Assembly: GCA_030062745.1 (NCBI GenBank)
Contig: CP099841.1
Location: 18,975,398 to 19,039,397, forward strand
Source of the DNA: Capitulum mitella
Lineage: Eukaryota; Arthropoda; Thecostraca; Pollicipedomorpha; Pollicipedidae
Direction: 5' to 3'
Length of the DNA stretch: 64,000 nucleotides
Shown here: positions 10,987 to 19,945 of the stretch, piece after piece
How the letters are laid out: each line of letters opens with the position of its first letter
Numbering within the stretch: position 1 is the first letter of the stretch
Translations under genes and position numbers: made by a program
Notes under the pieces: model-generated
Database searches by the model: none
What the model was told of the DNA's origin: nothing
Seen by the model: only the letters and a program-made list of their open reading frames with translations

Positions 10987-11259
10987 TTAAAGCCAAATGT
11001 TTGGAAGGACCAGAAGTTCTCCCGTTTAATCACATTTGCATGACATGGTAGGGCAACCATGCTTTAAGTAAGTCATAAGTTTATTTCCACTTAACTGACG
11101 CTAAACACCCTATTTATGGCTGAGCGTTTGCGGGGTCAAAAGACATGTTGGCCCCCACCCTGTGGAGTTTGGGAGGAGTCGTGGCCGGAGTGGCCTCCCT
11201 GGGTCCGCGTCTGATCTTAAATACAAGTTTTACCAGGTACATGTTGTCCTGGAATTAAG

Positions 11260-11625
11260 GCGGGGACACGAATAAGCAGTGAAAACGAATAGAAATAAAC
11301 AAATATAAAAGTGAAATTCTGCACTGGATAGTAAAAGGGTGCCAATGAGCCAGAGAATTATGCGTAATAGCATGCATACATACATGCAGGGCATACATAC
11401 AACAGCAACATGGTTTCGTTCCTCAACCCAGAACTTTCGGCAAGGCTGCCGCCAGCTACCATTTCTGTAAAAATTGGGATATGTGAGGATATTAATCCGC
11501 CATCGTTCGAATCTTTTTCCTGATTACTGAGGAGCAATACGACTGAATTCCAAGTGAAGTATTGATTTCGAATGGTATTTGTATTGCTTTGGTAGCACAG
11601 CCTATCCCGGCGCTGACTGGAGTAT
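11260..11625. repeat. Segmental-duplication block (left), pairs with about 38395-38815
   Basis: This block is collinear with 38395-38815. Landmarks are CATACAACA.CA, CTCAACCCAGA, TCGGCAAGGCTRCC, GGATRTGTGNGGRTATTAA and GGTATTT.CATTGCTT.GGTAGCACAGCCT. It lies in the presumed first intron of both chitin-binding genes. After it, the left copy contains about 1.16 kb of extra DNA before the match resumes at 12785. Confidence 0.7.
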
Positions 11626-12784
11626 TTCGCCACCTTCCCTTGAGTGAGGGGGGGGGGGGGCGTTTAACGCCCCATCTATCTCGAGAACCGATCGCCCGAT
11701 TCCGCTGATTCAAACCGCAGTCGATGGCACTGACCCATGCGGTTCTTTGATATGTGCATTTTTTTTTACTTTGGGGTCAGATCACACACGAAAAAGTGAC
11801 CATATTCTCCAGAGTCGCCTAATGACAATGAAAAGGAGAGCAAGACTGACGGTTGCTTGGTTAATATGTTCCTGGCGGCTTGATCTAATAGTCTAAGTGC
11901 CATCTGACCCAACGTCATGCAAGGTCAAGGTCACAGGTCGGGTCAGATTTTGTCTCTTCCATGGCGTGTCGTTTTGACAGATGTTTCCTGGCCAATTTAA
12001 CACAGAGATTCCGAAACCATTTGGAAGAAACAAGCCTCAAAATATCCCTAATCATGGTGTACATGCATATTGCAACACTAGGCGGTTTCAAATTCGGAAT
12101 ATCACAGCTCGCTAGTGACTTCCATCTGACGTCGCTGGATGGTCCTACAAGTCAGTTCGTCGATGCTGAACATTTCCATGGAATGTTGCACAGCATTGCA
12201 AAAACTGATATATCCACACCGGCCATCCACAATGTCAAGCAGACGTCACCAGTTTACTCGCTAAACTGAAACCTGCATGAAACCCCAAAGGTCAATTTAC
12301 GACAAAATATGCAATGTTGCAAGAAACTTCTGCGGAAGCCGCAAATGCAGTTTGTTGCAAGGAAATTCTACAATCCATCTGACTGTATCCAAAAATAAGT
12401 TTAGTCAGCTCCTTTTCTAAAATGTATATTCAGTGAATACGTAAAATGAAAAATACATATCTGACGAAGGATGGCCTAGGTCAGAGGACCTCCACACTGA
12501 ACTCTAAGGTTATGCTGATATCCAATGCAAGCCACTGTCACCTTACATGGAAAAAGCATCGACAATACGGCGGAGAAATAGCATTAAACGTTGACCCGCA
12601 AAACATGGTCGTCTTTATGACGTTATTAAGACATGACCTAAGACGACTTAGTTTCATAAATTTTGTCAGTGCATTCGGAAATGAACGCTTCATTTATTCA
12701 TTTGAGAGATATGGGAGGAATGCACCGCAGGGGGAGGCGTTAAACGTCCCCCAGGCAATGGCAGACTGTCACACCATTTTTTAA
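11626..12784. mobile_element. Insertion of about 1.16 kb present only in the left duplicate
   Basis: The right duplicate goes directly from the counterpart of 11620 to the counterpart of 12785, so this segment is an insertion in the left copy or a loss from the right. Near its two ends it carries related G-run/C-run hairpins around a TTTAA loop: GGGGGCGTTTAACGCCCC at about 11655-11672, and a similar one at 12730-12752. The interior contains AGGTCA-type hexamers near 11920-11945. Terminal repeats and target-site duplication were not resolved, so the class is unknown. Confidence 0.45.
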
Positions 12785-13110
12785 AGCGCAAAATCCTGAC
12801 TTCATATGGTGAAATCGGAACGTTTTTAGGCATCAGAGAGAAAAAAAAATGGAGTCATTGTGGTCAAACAACATAAGGTTAAAGTTACCTTGGCCGAATT
12901 ATGAGGAAGGTGTGCACGAAGCCCAAGCTGGAAAATTTAAAAAGCTGTCAAGAGTGAAGCCGGACCAGCTTATTCTTACAATGTTGTAACTGACTGGAAC
13001 AAATCGACTTGTTTTAACCCCAACACTTATGCATCTGGACGGCGACTTGACAAACAGATCAGGCTATGATGGGCTGTGGCTTCGGCCGGCCTCCGGGCCG
13101 TTCCGTTTAC
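12785..13110. repeat. Segmental-duplication block: start of intron 1 of copy A, pairs with 38835-39150
   Basis: This lies directly downstream (minus strand) of the copy-A signal-peptide exon. Landmarks shared with 38835-39150 include TTTTTAGGCATCAGA.GGAAAAA, AAGAGTGA.GCCGGA.CAGC, CAAATCGACTTGTTTT / CGAATCAACCTGTTTC and GCC.GCCTCCGGGC.GTTCC. Similarity reaches the exon boundary. This shows that the two first exons derive from one ancestor and not from convergence on a signal peptide. Confidence 0.75.
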
Positions 13111-13150
13111 CTGCGGTCAGGCAGATGAGAAGCACGAGCTGTGACTGCAT
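13111..13150 (-). CDS. Chitin-binding protein gene copy A, exon 1 (signal peptide)
   Basis: This is the first coding exon of a second ChtBD2 secreted-protein gene. On the minus strand ATG is at 13150-13148 and reads MQSQLVLLICLTA plus one base (phase 1). It is followed by the donor GTAAAC at 13110. The peptide is a short hydrophobic secretion signal. It is paralogous to copy B (MQSHLVILVCLAV at 39190-39151), with the same length of 40 nt, the same phase and the same promoter layout. No downstream exon is visible between 13110 and position 1; that stretch is filled with a LINE and other repeats. The remaining exons must lie left of the window, or the copy may be dead. The function is inferred from copy B. 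Confidence 0.65.
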
Positions 13151-13164
13151 GGTGGATGGGTGGT

Positions 13165-13445
13165 GAGCTTTCACTGGCTGATCTCTCCGATCGATGGGCT
13201 TTATACCACGGCGTCAGGCCGGACAGAAGAGCAATCCGTCTCGATAGCTAATCAGGGTTTTGCAGGAATGGCGATACCGCCTGAGCACGTCACAGTGCTC
13301 CGCGTGGGGCATTGCCGACCACATCGGCAATGTGTTTATTGCAGGGCAGTAGGCTGGGAAGCGGTGCAAAGGGCACCGTTTGCAAGCGTCATGAGTTGAC
13401 GGCAAACATGGTAAACGCGGACGAAAGCCTGTGCAGGATTTGCAG
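13165..13445 (-). promoter_or_regulatory. TATA promoter and conserved upstream region of chitin-binding gene copy A
   Basis: Reading the minus strand, a TATAAA box lies at 13205-13200, about 50 nt before the ATG, so the start site is expected near 13170-13175 and the 5' UTR is about 20-25 nt. Upstream, the copy-B promoter is matched by a 25-bp identical block (13256-13232; core CTATCGAGACGGATTG) and a 22-bp identical block (13392-13371; core CAAACGGTGCCC). Looser similarity runs to about 13445. The matching spacing relative to TATA suggests retained promoter elements, though common descent alone would also give similarity. Confidence 0.65.
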
Positions 13446-13483
13446 AGAATTTGCACAGACAAGGAGATCTGTGCAGGATAAGG

Positions 13484-13517
13484 AAGATGGCTAAGCTGTC
13501 CGACAGCTTTGCCATCT
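13484..13517. repeat. Near-perfect palindrome upstream of the copy-A promoter
   Basis: AGATGGCTAAGCTGTC is followed at once by CGACAGCTTTGCCATCT, giving a stem of about 16 bp with one mismatch and essentially no loop. It sits just beyond the end of the match to the copy-B promoter. It has no known role and may be a repeat end. Confidence 0.6.
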
Positions 13518-13614
13518 TGCTTAGAAACTATTTGGAAGCTAAATAAAACATATCGGAGTCTCTTCGAGTAAAACCAGTTTGCACGAATTCCTCACAAATT
13601 ATTTCATCTGCAAG

Positions 13615-14650
13615 GACAAAGGTCAAAGGTCATGACATCTTATTACCATTCGGCTCCCTTCATCCAGATTTGATACGTAGTTTTTCTCCATTTTTTCAAA
13701 AGTGAGTTTATCTAATGTTTTGGACCCTAAAGCCAACTGAGACAATCCTAGCCGTGATTCGGGACCATTTAAAGGTCAACCGAGACCATTGACTTTGATT
13801 GGCCTTAGACTAATTATGATGGTCATGGGCTCAATTTTGGGGCACTCATTCTGAATTGCAAATTTATTCACAGAAATTCATCGTTGCGACACATCTCTCT
13901 TAAAAACCTGGAGCTTTTGATGCACCTGGCGGTGTGCACAAATACATGGTACGTGTTCTCCAGCCTACGAATTCAAGGAATGACGTCATCCCTGAAACGT
14001 AAATGTCATCTAGGAGACACTGAAGAAATTTACGATATGTGGATAACCTGAAGAGCGAAAAAATGAGAAATTCGGATTCAGTGGGACAAAAAACTTGAAG
14101 CATGTTCATGTCAGTGACATTTATTGATCTTGGACGAGCTATGATGAACATGGCTATAAGTTTTTTAGGGCACTGATTCCGAATTTCTCATATATTTTTC
14201 ACTAATTAGACTATCCACGTGTCGAAAAATTCTTCCATGTCCGTTAGAGGGCGTTTACTTTTTAGTAATGACGTCATTCCTTGAATTAGTAGGTTGGAAT
14301 ATACGTACCATGTATCTGTACTCACCGCCAAGTGCAACAAAAGCTCCAGGCTTTCAAAGAATGGGTGTCGTAACATAGCATACATGTGAATAAATGTGAA
14401 ATCCGGAATGAGTGCCCTAAAAATTGAATCCATGACTATCATAGCTCGTCCAAGGCCAATCAAGGTCAATGACTTCGAATGACCTTCGAATGGTCCCAAA
14501 GCACGGCTAGGATTGTCTTAATTGGCCTTAGGGTCCAAAACGTTGGGTAAACTCACTTTTCAAAAAAAAAACTGGAGGAAAGGTACATGTCAGATCTGGA
14601 TGGTGGGGGACTAAATGATAATGAGGTGTCATGACGTTTGACCCTTGACC
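13615..14650. repeat. Large inverted repeat (arms of about 430 bp)
   Basis: The left arm, about 13615-14045, matches the reverse complement of the right arm, about 14205-14650, throughout. Both contain AAAAGTGAGTTTA.C.AA.GTTTTGGACCCTAA, GACAATCCTAGCCGTG, TTGATTGGCCTT and GACGTCAT. The spacer (14085-14205) holds a third partial copy in the orientation of the left arm (GGACGAGCTATGATG...GGGCACTGATTCCGAATT). So the structure arose by at least two duplication events or nested insertion. AGGTCA hexamers occur at both outer ends. A transcript across it would fold into long imperfect double-stranded RNA. Confidence 0.75.
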
Positions 14651-15376
14651 CTTTAGCTAAAGTAACTGAAGGTTGAGCAGGTGTGTAGTACGCAAGCAGG
14701 GCATTGTGCACACCAAATTGTAACGTATTCAGAAAAAAAAACAAGAAATCAACTAGCATTTGTCAGATGGTTTCAGGGCATATTTCTCAAGCGCCGCTTG
14801 GCATTACATAAGCTAAGATATCTAAAGAAGTTGGAATTTGCCCAGAGATGTTTTTGTCGCGCTTATTGCAGATGCTGTGGCACCTGCTGTGCGGCATTTT
14901 TAAGATCAGGGGGCAAAACGTCGTCAAACCCGAAAATGCTTAATTTGACATATCATATACGATAATCAGGTCGAAAGTCATCGCGAGGTCAGATTGTACA
15001 TAATCAGGTCAAAGGTCGTCGTGAAAAAACTGGCCCATTTTTGAAAGCTGGAACATTTCTGCAAACAACTTTGCTAAATTGCACTTTTCTGTGGCGATCT
15101 GTGACCGAGTTATGAGCATTTGAATTATGCAATGTCTGTAAAAATCGGTGACTTTGGTGACCCGTAACTTTGACCTCAGAGGCCACCCAGAGCTAAAAAA
15201 ACTGATAAATGTCTATTTCTCCATAGGCTTTTGCTCATTCCAAATGCTATCAAAATCGAAAACTTATAAATTATGAATGCCTGTCAGACAAGATCCAGGT
15301 CTAGTCTCACAGATAGATCTGTAAACTGGGCGGGTAAAGAAACGCAGAGCTATACTGGGTTTACGACCTGTAGATG
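14651..15376. other. No gene recognised; AGGTCA-bearing spacer
   Basis: No gene is recognised. Several AGGTCA/AAGGTC hexamers occur around 14965-15010 (AATCAGGTCGAAAGTCATCG and AATCAGGTCAAAGGTCGTCG), giving a short direct repeat. Confidence 0.4.
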
Positions 15377-15580
15377 TTATGCTTTGCCACAGATCGCTGA
15401 ACTCTGTTCGTTGTCAGGACGGTACACGACGAGGCTCGGAAAGTCGCTGCTAACGCCAGCGAAACCTGAGTTGGCGCCGGAGACTCGCTGCGTACCCATC
15501 AGCAGGAGCGCGAGGAACGATACGGTGCCGGACGGCGGCAGAGGAGGCAGAAGTCCCCACGCCCGAAAAAAATGTAACAC
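15377..15580 (-). CDS. Short ORF with signal-anchor-like N-terminus (doubtful)
   Basis: This is a 67-codon minus-strand ORF. After Met it runs through a hydrophobic stretch (TVSFLALLLMGTQRVSG) and then a polar part (DFPSLVVYRPDNEQSSAICG). It resembles a signal peptide followed by the start of a secreted protein. GC content rises locally (about 15440-15560), as in the other exons of this window. I do not recognise the family, and I see no clear donor site or TATA box. It could equally be a chance ORF in a GC-rich patch. Confidence 0.22.
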   Translation of the reverse strand: MLHFFRAWGLLPPLPPSGTVSFLALLLMGTQRVSGANSGFAGVSSDFPSLVVYRPDNEQSSAICGKA

Positions 15581-15902
15581 TGGAGCAATGACGCTGAATG
15601 GGATGAGTGGAGGTTAAAAAAACAGCATTTGTTCTATCCCGTTTTTTTAGATTAGCATGCCTTTGACGACCGCTTGCCTTTGTCGATGCGGAGACCGGCC
15701 AGCCCGCGTCACCTGGACTAAGCCCGCCGCAACCGACCGGACCCGCGCCATGATTGGCTGTCGCCTGCCGGCGTGTGTGCATGTTTTGTGCATGTCTTCG
15801 CCCGGAAACAGTCAGTATCTCGCGGAAGCTGGACTAGGGTGGTCTGTGCGAAGAGTTCGTCTCAGGAAATTGCTAGCTGAGAGCGTAAGTAATCGGTGAG
15901 GT

Positions 15903-18246
15903 TAGAGACGCACCGGATGGGGATTTTTGCGATCCTGCCGGATACCGGATATGCCGGATCGGGGTGCCGCATATCCGGCCGAATTTCAGGTATTATCATT
16001 GTCTATTTTTATTTGATATTTGTTTCTGAAAAATAGGAAGAAGAAGCCTGAGCTGAAAAAGAAAGAAAAATAAAGATCCCAAAAACTGAAAAATATGAAA
16101 TAAAAAACATTAACACTTTGTGAATCATTCCACCGAACGCTTACAGTTATTGCGAGGTTTCGACATGTTTCATCGTAAGAAATATTAATATAGAACAAAC
16201 CTGTAATGCTGTACAAATAAAGAACATAATAAACATAGCGGAGCTAACCATATCTGACTGCAGGCAAAATGCAAAGGCTCCAGGATACGCAGAATGCCAT
16301 TATAGTGCCTTCGTAGACCTAGAATACCTGGCCTGATAAGCATTCTGTACAAGCACTAAAATATGTTCATCGAAGTACACTGTCCTTTAACCCGGCACCG
16401 CCTGGGAGGTGTCAAAAGGACAGCCCTGTGGGTTTTTCATGAATAATTTCTGAATAGTTAGAGTTACCCCTATCAAATTTTCAGTACCTCTTTATCAATT
16501 AATTTCACATATTTTGACATCAAATCCTTTTCACGCCAGATCGGGTCATAGAAATATCACGTCATAAATGAACTCTTGCATCCGTGTTTTCGCCTTTTTT
16601 GACAGTGGTGCGAACATGATTCGTTTTTTTATCATGTTCGTTAACATAATCCATTAATTATTTGGGTTTACATAACACACGATCCCCAAAAGGATGTACC
16701 GCCGTCACACGTCAACATTACAGGTCACGCTTTTGGGCGCCGAATGACCCTGCAGTCGGTGCGCCCCTAAGCCCCAATAACCAACCTACAGGTCACGCTA
16801 GGTCACATGCATGGTGACAATTGGACTGATTTGCATTTTGGGTGATAGAAGTGGTTGCCGCTGACCTTCCCCATCGTTCAAGCCAGGCAAGCAAATCTAT
16901 ATGCGCCTCTTGGCAAGGCTCAACAAATGCAACGTGAGGTCATGTCAGGTCACGTCCTAGGTAGATGTCAAAACGGAATGAAATGTAACACTCAACCGAA
17001 ACAAATGGAGGTCGTTCAGTAGCAAATGAAAAAAATGAAAATAGTTCAGTAGCAGCAGAGAGCAATTATTGTTCCCAGAAAAATGGTAACCTGTCCTGAT
17101 CTGGCTCAACCTTGACCCGATCAAGAACAGACAGAGAAGATTTAATTATCACAAGATATCATCTCGGTTCTGTGCTTGATGCAGCCAAGAATCCCAGTTA
17201 GTAAATATTGCTCTTTGGCAGGAAGAGTAATGGAACTTTATTTGACCTGATGACCTGACCTGGACTGACCTTGACCGTATGAAAGTCAGGTTATGCAAAA
17301 CTGGTCATCAGAAGGTTTCACTTCCGTCGTTTTGTTTGCGTGAATAAAAACGTCTGCGAATAAGTATCGATCTTTTGCAGGTAAAATAAGACCAGTATTT
17401 CGCCTGACCTAGGTTGACCTTGACCCGACATTGTTTGACATTTTGGCATGCTTCTGATGCAGAAGATCGTGATCTTTCGTTCGATGGCCAGTTGCAGACT
17501 TTAAGACTACTATTACCGATGATATGATGTACAAACCGATGCCAGTTTTTCCGACGTCGTGTTATGCGTTTACATGGCTTGAGACGTCATCAGTCAGGTG
17601 ACCAGCGTAAAAAAAGTATTTTCGGGATCGCAAGACTCAAGGCTATCGACTGATGATAGACCGGCTCAGATCCAACGGTTAGGTCCGCGAGATAGCAGGT
17701 GATTTTTTAACACTTTATTTGGGTTTTTTTTTTACACCATTTTATTTTTATTTTTTGAAAGATGTCAAAAAAGGCATCAAAAAAGGATTCTTTTGGCATC
17801 TTTTGACACCCCAGACGGTTGCGGGTACAAAAACTCTCCAGGCGGTGCAGGGTTAGTGCATTTGCACAAGAGAATTTGAGTCAGACAAAAACGTTTGGGT
17901 AAGAGCAAGATGATGCACCACGAAATGGGCTGCTGAACGTATTCTGACCGTTGCGGCACTGCTTTGAGCTTGAGTCCCACCCTTGCAAATTATGTCTCAA
18001 CCCTTCCAAATTAAGAAGAAAAAGTAGTGCTTCAGAAAGTCTGTGGACCCAGTGGCAGCGGAGTCTCTCCAGAGATGGGGTGGCAAGACGTTTTGTAGAC
18101 AGACATTAGAACGTCTCGATCGTACACTCGAAGGCCAAATATCCAGCAATATCCGACCGGGCCACAGAAATATGCCGGCCGGATACCGGATAGTCCCAAA
18201 TATCCGGCCGGATATCTCGTCGGACCGGATATCCGGTACATCCCTA
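15903..18246. mobile_element. Non-autonomous hAT element with ATATCCGG subterminal repeats
   Basis: The left end TAGAGACGCACCGGAT mirrors the right end (reverse complement TAGGGATGTACCGGAT). It is flanked by an 8-bp target-site duplication: GGTGAGGT at 15895-15902 and GGTGAGAT at 18247-18254 (7 of 8 match). An 8-bp duplication is the hAT signature. Inside both ends lie many CCGGATAT / ATATCCGG units (15935-15985; 18130-18238), like the subterminal transposase-binding repeats of hAT elements. No transposase frame remains. The interior contains another pair of inverted segments (about 16389-16424 and 17797-17857, sharing CACCGCCTGG and GGTGTCAAAAG), AGGTCA-rich DNA, and the unit of about 55 nt at 16732. 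Confidence 0.8.
16732..16786 (-). mobile_element. Retroposed unit of about 55 nt, copy 1
   Basis: This segment is flanked by a perfect 13-bp direct repeat, TACAGGTCACGCT, at 16719-16731 and 16787-16799. Read on the minus strand it begins GGTTGGTTATTGGGGCTTAG, ends GGTCATTCGGCGCCC and has a short AAA tail. This matches 28924-28972 over a 52-bp perfect stretch that includes one flanking base pair at each end. The 3' half can fold into a stem pairing GGGCG..CCGA with TCGG.CGCCC. Target-site duplication plus an A tail means retroposition. The unit may be a very small retroposed RNA or the extreme 3' tail of a LINE. Confidence 0.7.
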
Positions 18247-18772
18247 GGTGAGATGGCGACGAAATAAGTACTACCGTGAACCTTTTGACTCCCACACGAA
18301 GCTGTAAACCATACACATTCGGGGTTTGTCAGCGGTTTTTGTATCGTAACCCAGACGACTTGAAGCCTGGCCAGAAGCTCTGTTCATGGTGTCGTAAGAA
18401 ACTGGCGGAGCTCCCTGAGCCGTCACATTTGAAAAAAAGAATGTTCCGCAGGCGTCCTCACGTACATCATCAGAAAGCGCGTCGAAGGAAAACTCTACAT
18501 CAGATCATGTGTTTACTGAAGCGGAAACGGAAATTTCTGCGCTGAACGAATCGATTCAAAATCACTGGAGGGACACCCATTGACGAGCGGAAGCTGAAAA
18601 AACAGAAGGATATGTCCCTGCCAAAGTAGCAAAAATCCAAACGCAGACAAAGCAACAACCAGAAAGTACAAGCTACACACAAAGAGACGGCGCAGGTTCT
18701 TCAACGGACTTCACCCAGCAAACCTGAAGATGTAGTTAACCCGCGCACGACCGTCGGTCCGTTTCGAACATG

Positions 18773-18840
18773 GGCGATGTGGGGCGGGGGAGGTTGGCCG
18801 TTCCCCTCTAACTCACGAACGGTTGGTCGCACGATGAAAA
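18773..18840. repeat. G-run/C-run motif copy
   Basis: GGGCGGGGGAGG..GTTCCCCTC is followed by ACTCACGAACGG. It resembles the dispersed motif 'G-run hairpin followed by CTCGAGAACGGATCGG' found at 9687, 11649 and 27236. It may be a repeat end inside the degraded transposon gene. Confidence 0.3.
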
Positions 18841-19925
18841 TAAGCAGCATACCGTTGGAAAGCTTGTGACGAATAGAGCTCGAAACTGGTCTTATTGTTA
18901 GTTTTAGATAATATGTAAGCAATTTACACCCTATATATATATGTTTTCTCATGGCCGACTGCATGAGACCGAGAAATGGCCTGAATCTCAAGGGCTGTGA
19001 CTAAAAACGCTTAGGTAAAGGCACCAGCGCACAAGTAAAGGTCCGCGGATGCCGATACACGTCTAATTTCCCGGATTTGTTCAAAATATACGCCGAAACA
19101 TTGAGTTAAAGACACGGCATTTCTCGCGGCAGCTGCTAGGCGTGCGCTGCTGCCGTATGCACTATCAAATTGACGGGAACTAATTTTAGCGTTCCTTTAT
19201 TTTCGCGAAAAAAGAAGATCTTTTTATATTTTATTGATTTTAGAGGTTCTTGTGATGGTTTTTCATGCCTAAATTTTGGAAAAATTAATTAGTTACCAAT
19301 CTACAAAACTAACAGAGCTTTATTCGCGAGAACCTGTTTATTTCCAAGATACGCTATTTTTCAAACTTTTTGAGGTTCCTGGTATTACTTACGTCTGTAC
19401 AAGCTAGTTCTGTCATTTTCTACCGATTCTGAGTAATTCATCGATGATTTGACAGTGGTACATTTTGGCTCACTACAGTTATTCGTGACCTGACCTCAGG
19501 TCAATGGTTGGAAGTCATTGATACTTTGCCCAATGACGGTAACTAGATGTCTGCTTGACTCCGCACTAAAAATGTTATGAAATATTCCGTCAATTTCCGA
19601 AAAAAACGACGACATGTCTTAAAAATAGGCTTGACCTTAGGTCAATGGCCCGGAAAATTCCGAAAAATCTGAGATAGCAGATTTGTTGCATCTATCACGA
19701 TCACTAATCCCTGAAAGTATTGTTCAGATATCTTGTTTGGCGAAAAAGTTAGAGGGCGCTAAACTTTTTTGGACATAGGTCTGTTTGACCTCACCTAGGC
19801 CAGGCGGCTGACCTGACCTGAGGTCAGAATTTTGACGCGAGATGTAAAATTGACGAAGCAAAAGGTACACAAAGTTTCGTGACTCTGTGTTTGTTCGTTC
19901 TCTCGCAATCTCAGAAAAACCTCAT

Positions 19926-19945
19926 GGGGGCAGTCAACTGCCCCC
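19926..19945. repeat. Perfect G/C hairpin GGGGGCAG-TCAA-CTGCCCCC
   Basis: This is an eight-base-pair perfect stem with a TCAA loop, followed by more C. It is one of several hairpins of this type in the window. It lies inside the degraded transposon gene, probably at the end of a nested AGGTCA-rich insertion (19480-19900 holds many GACCT/AGGTC hexamers). Confidence 0.5.
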
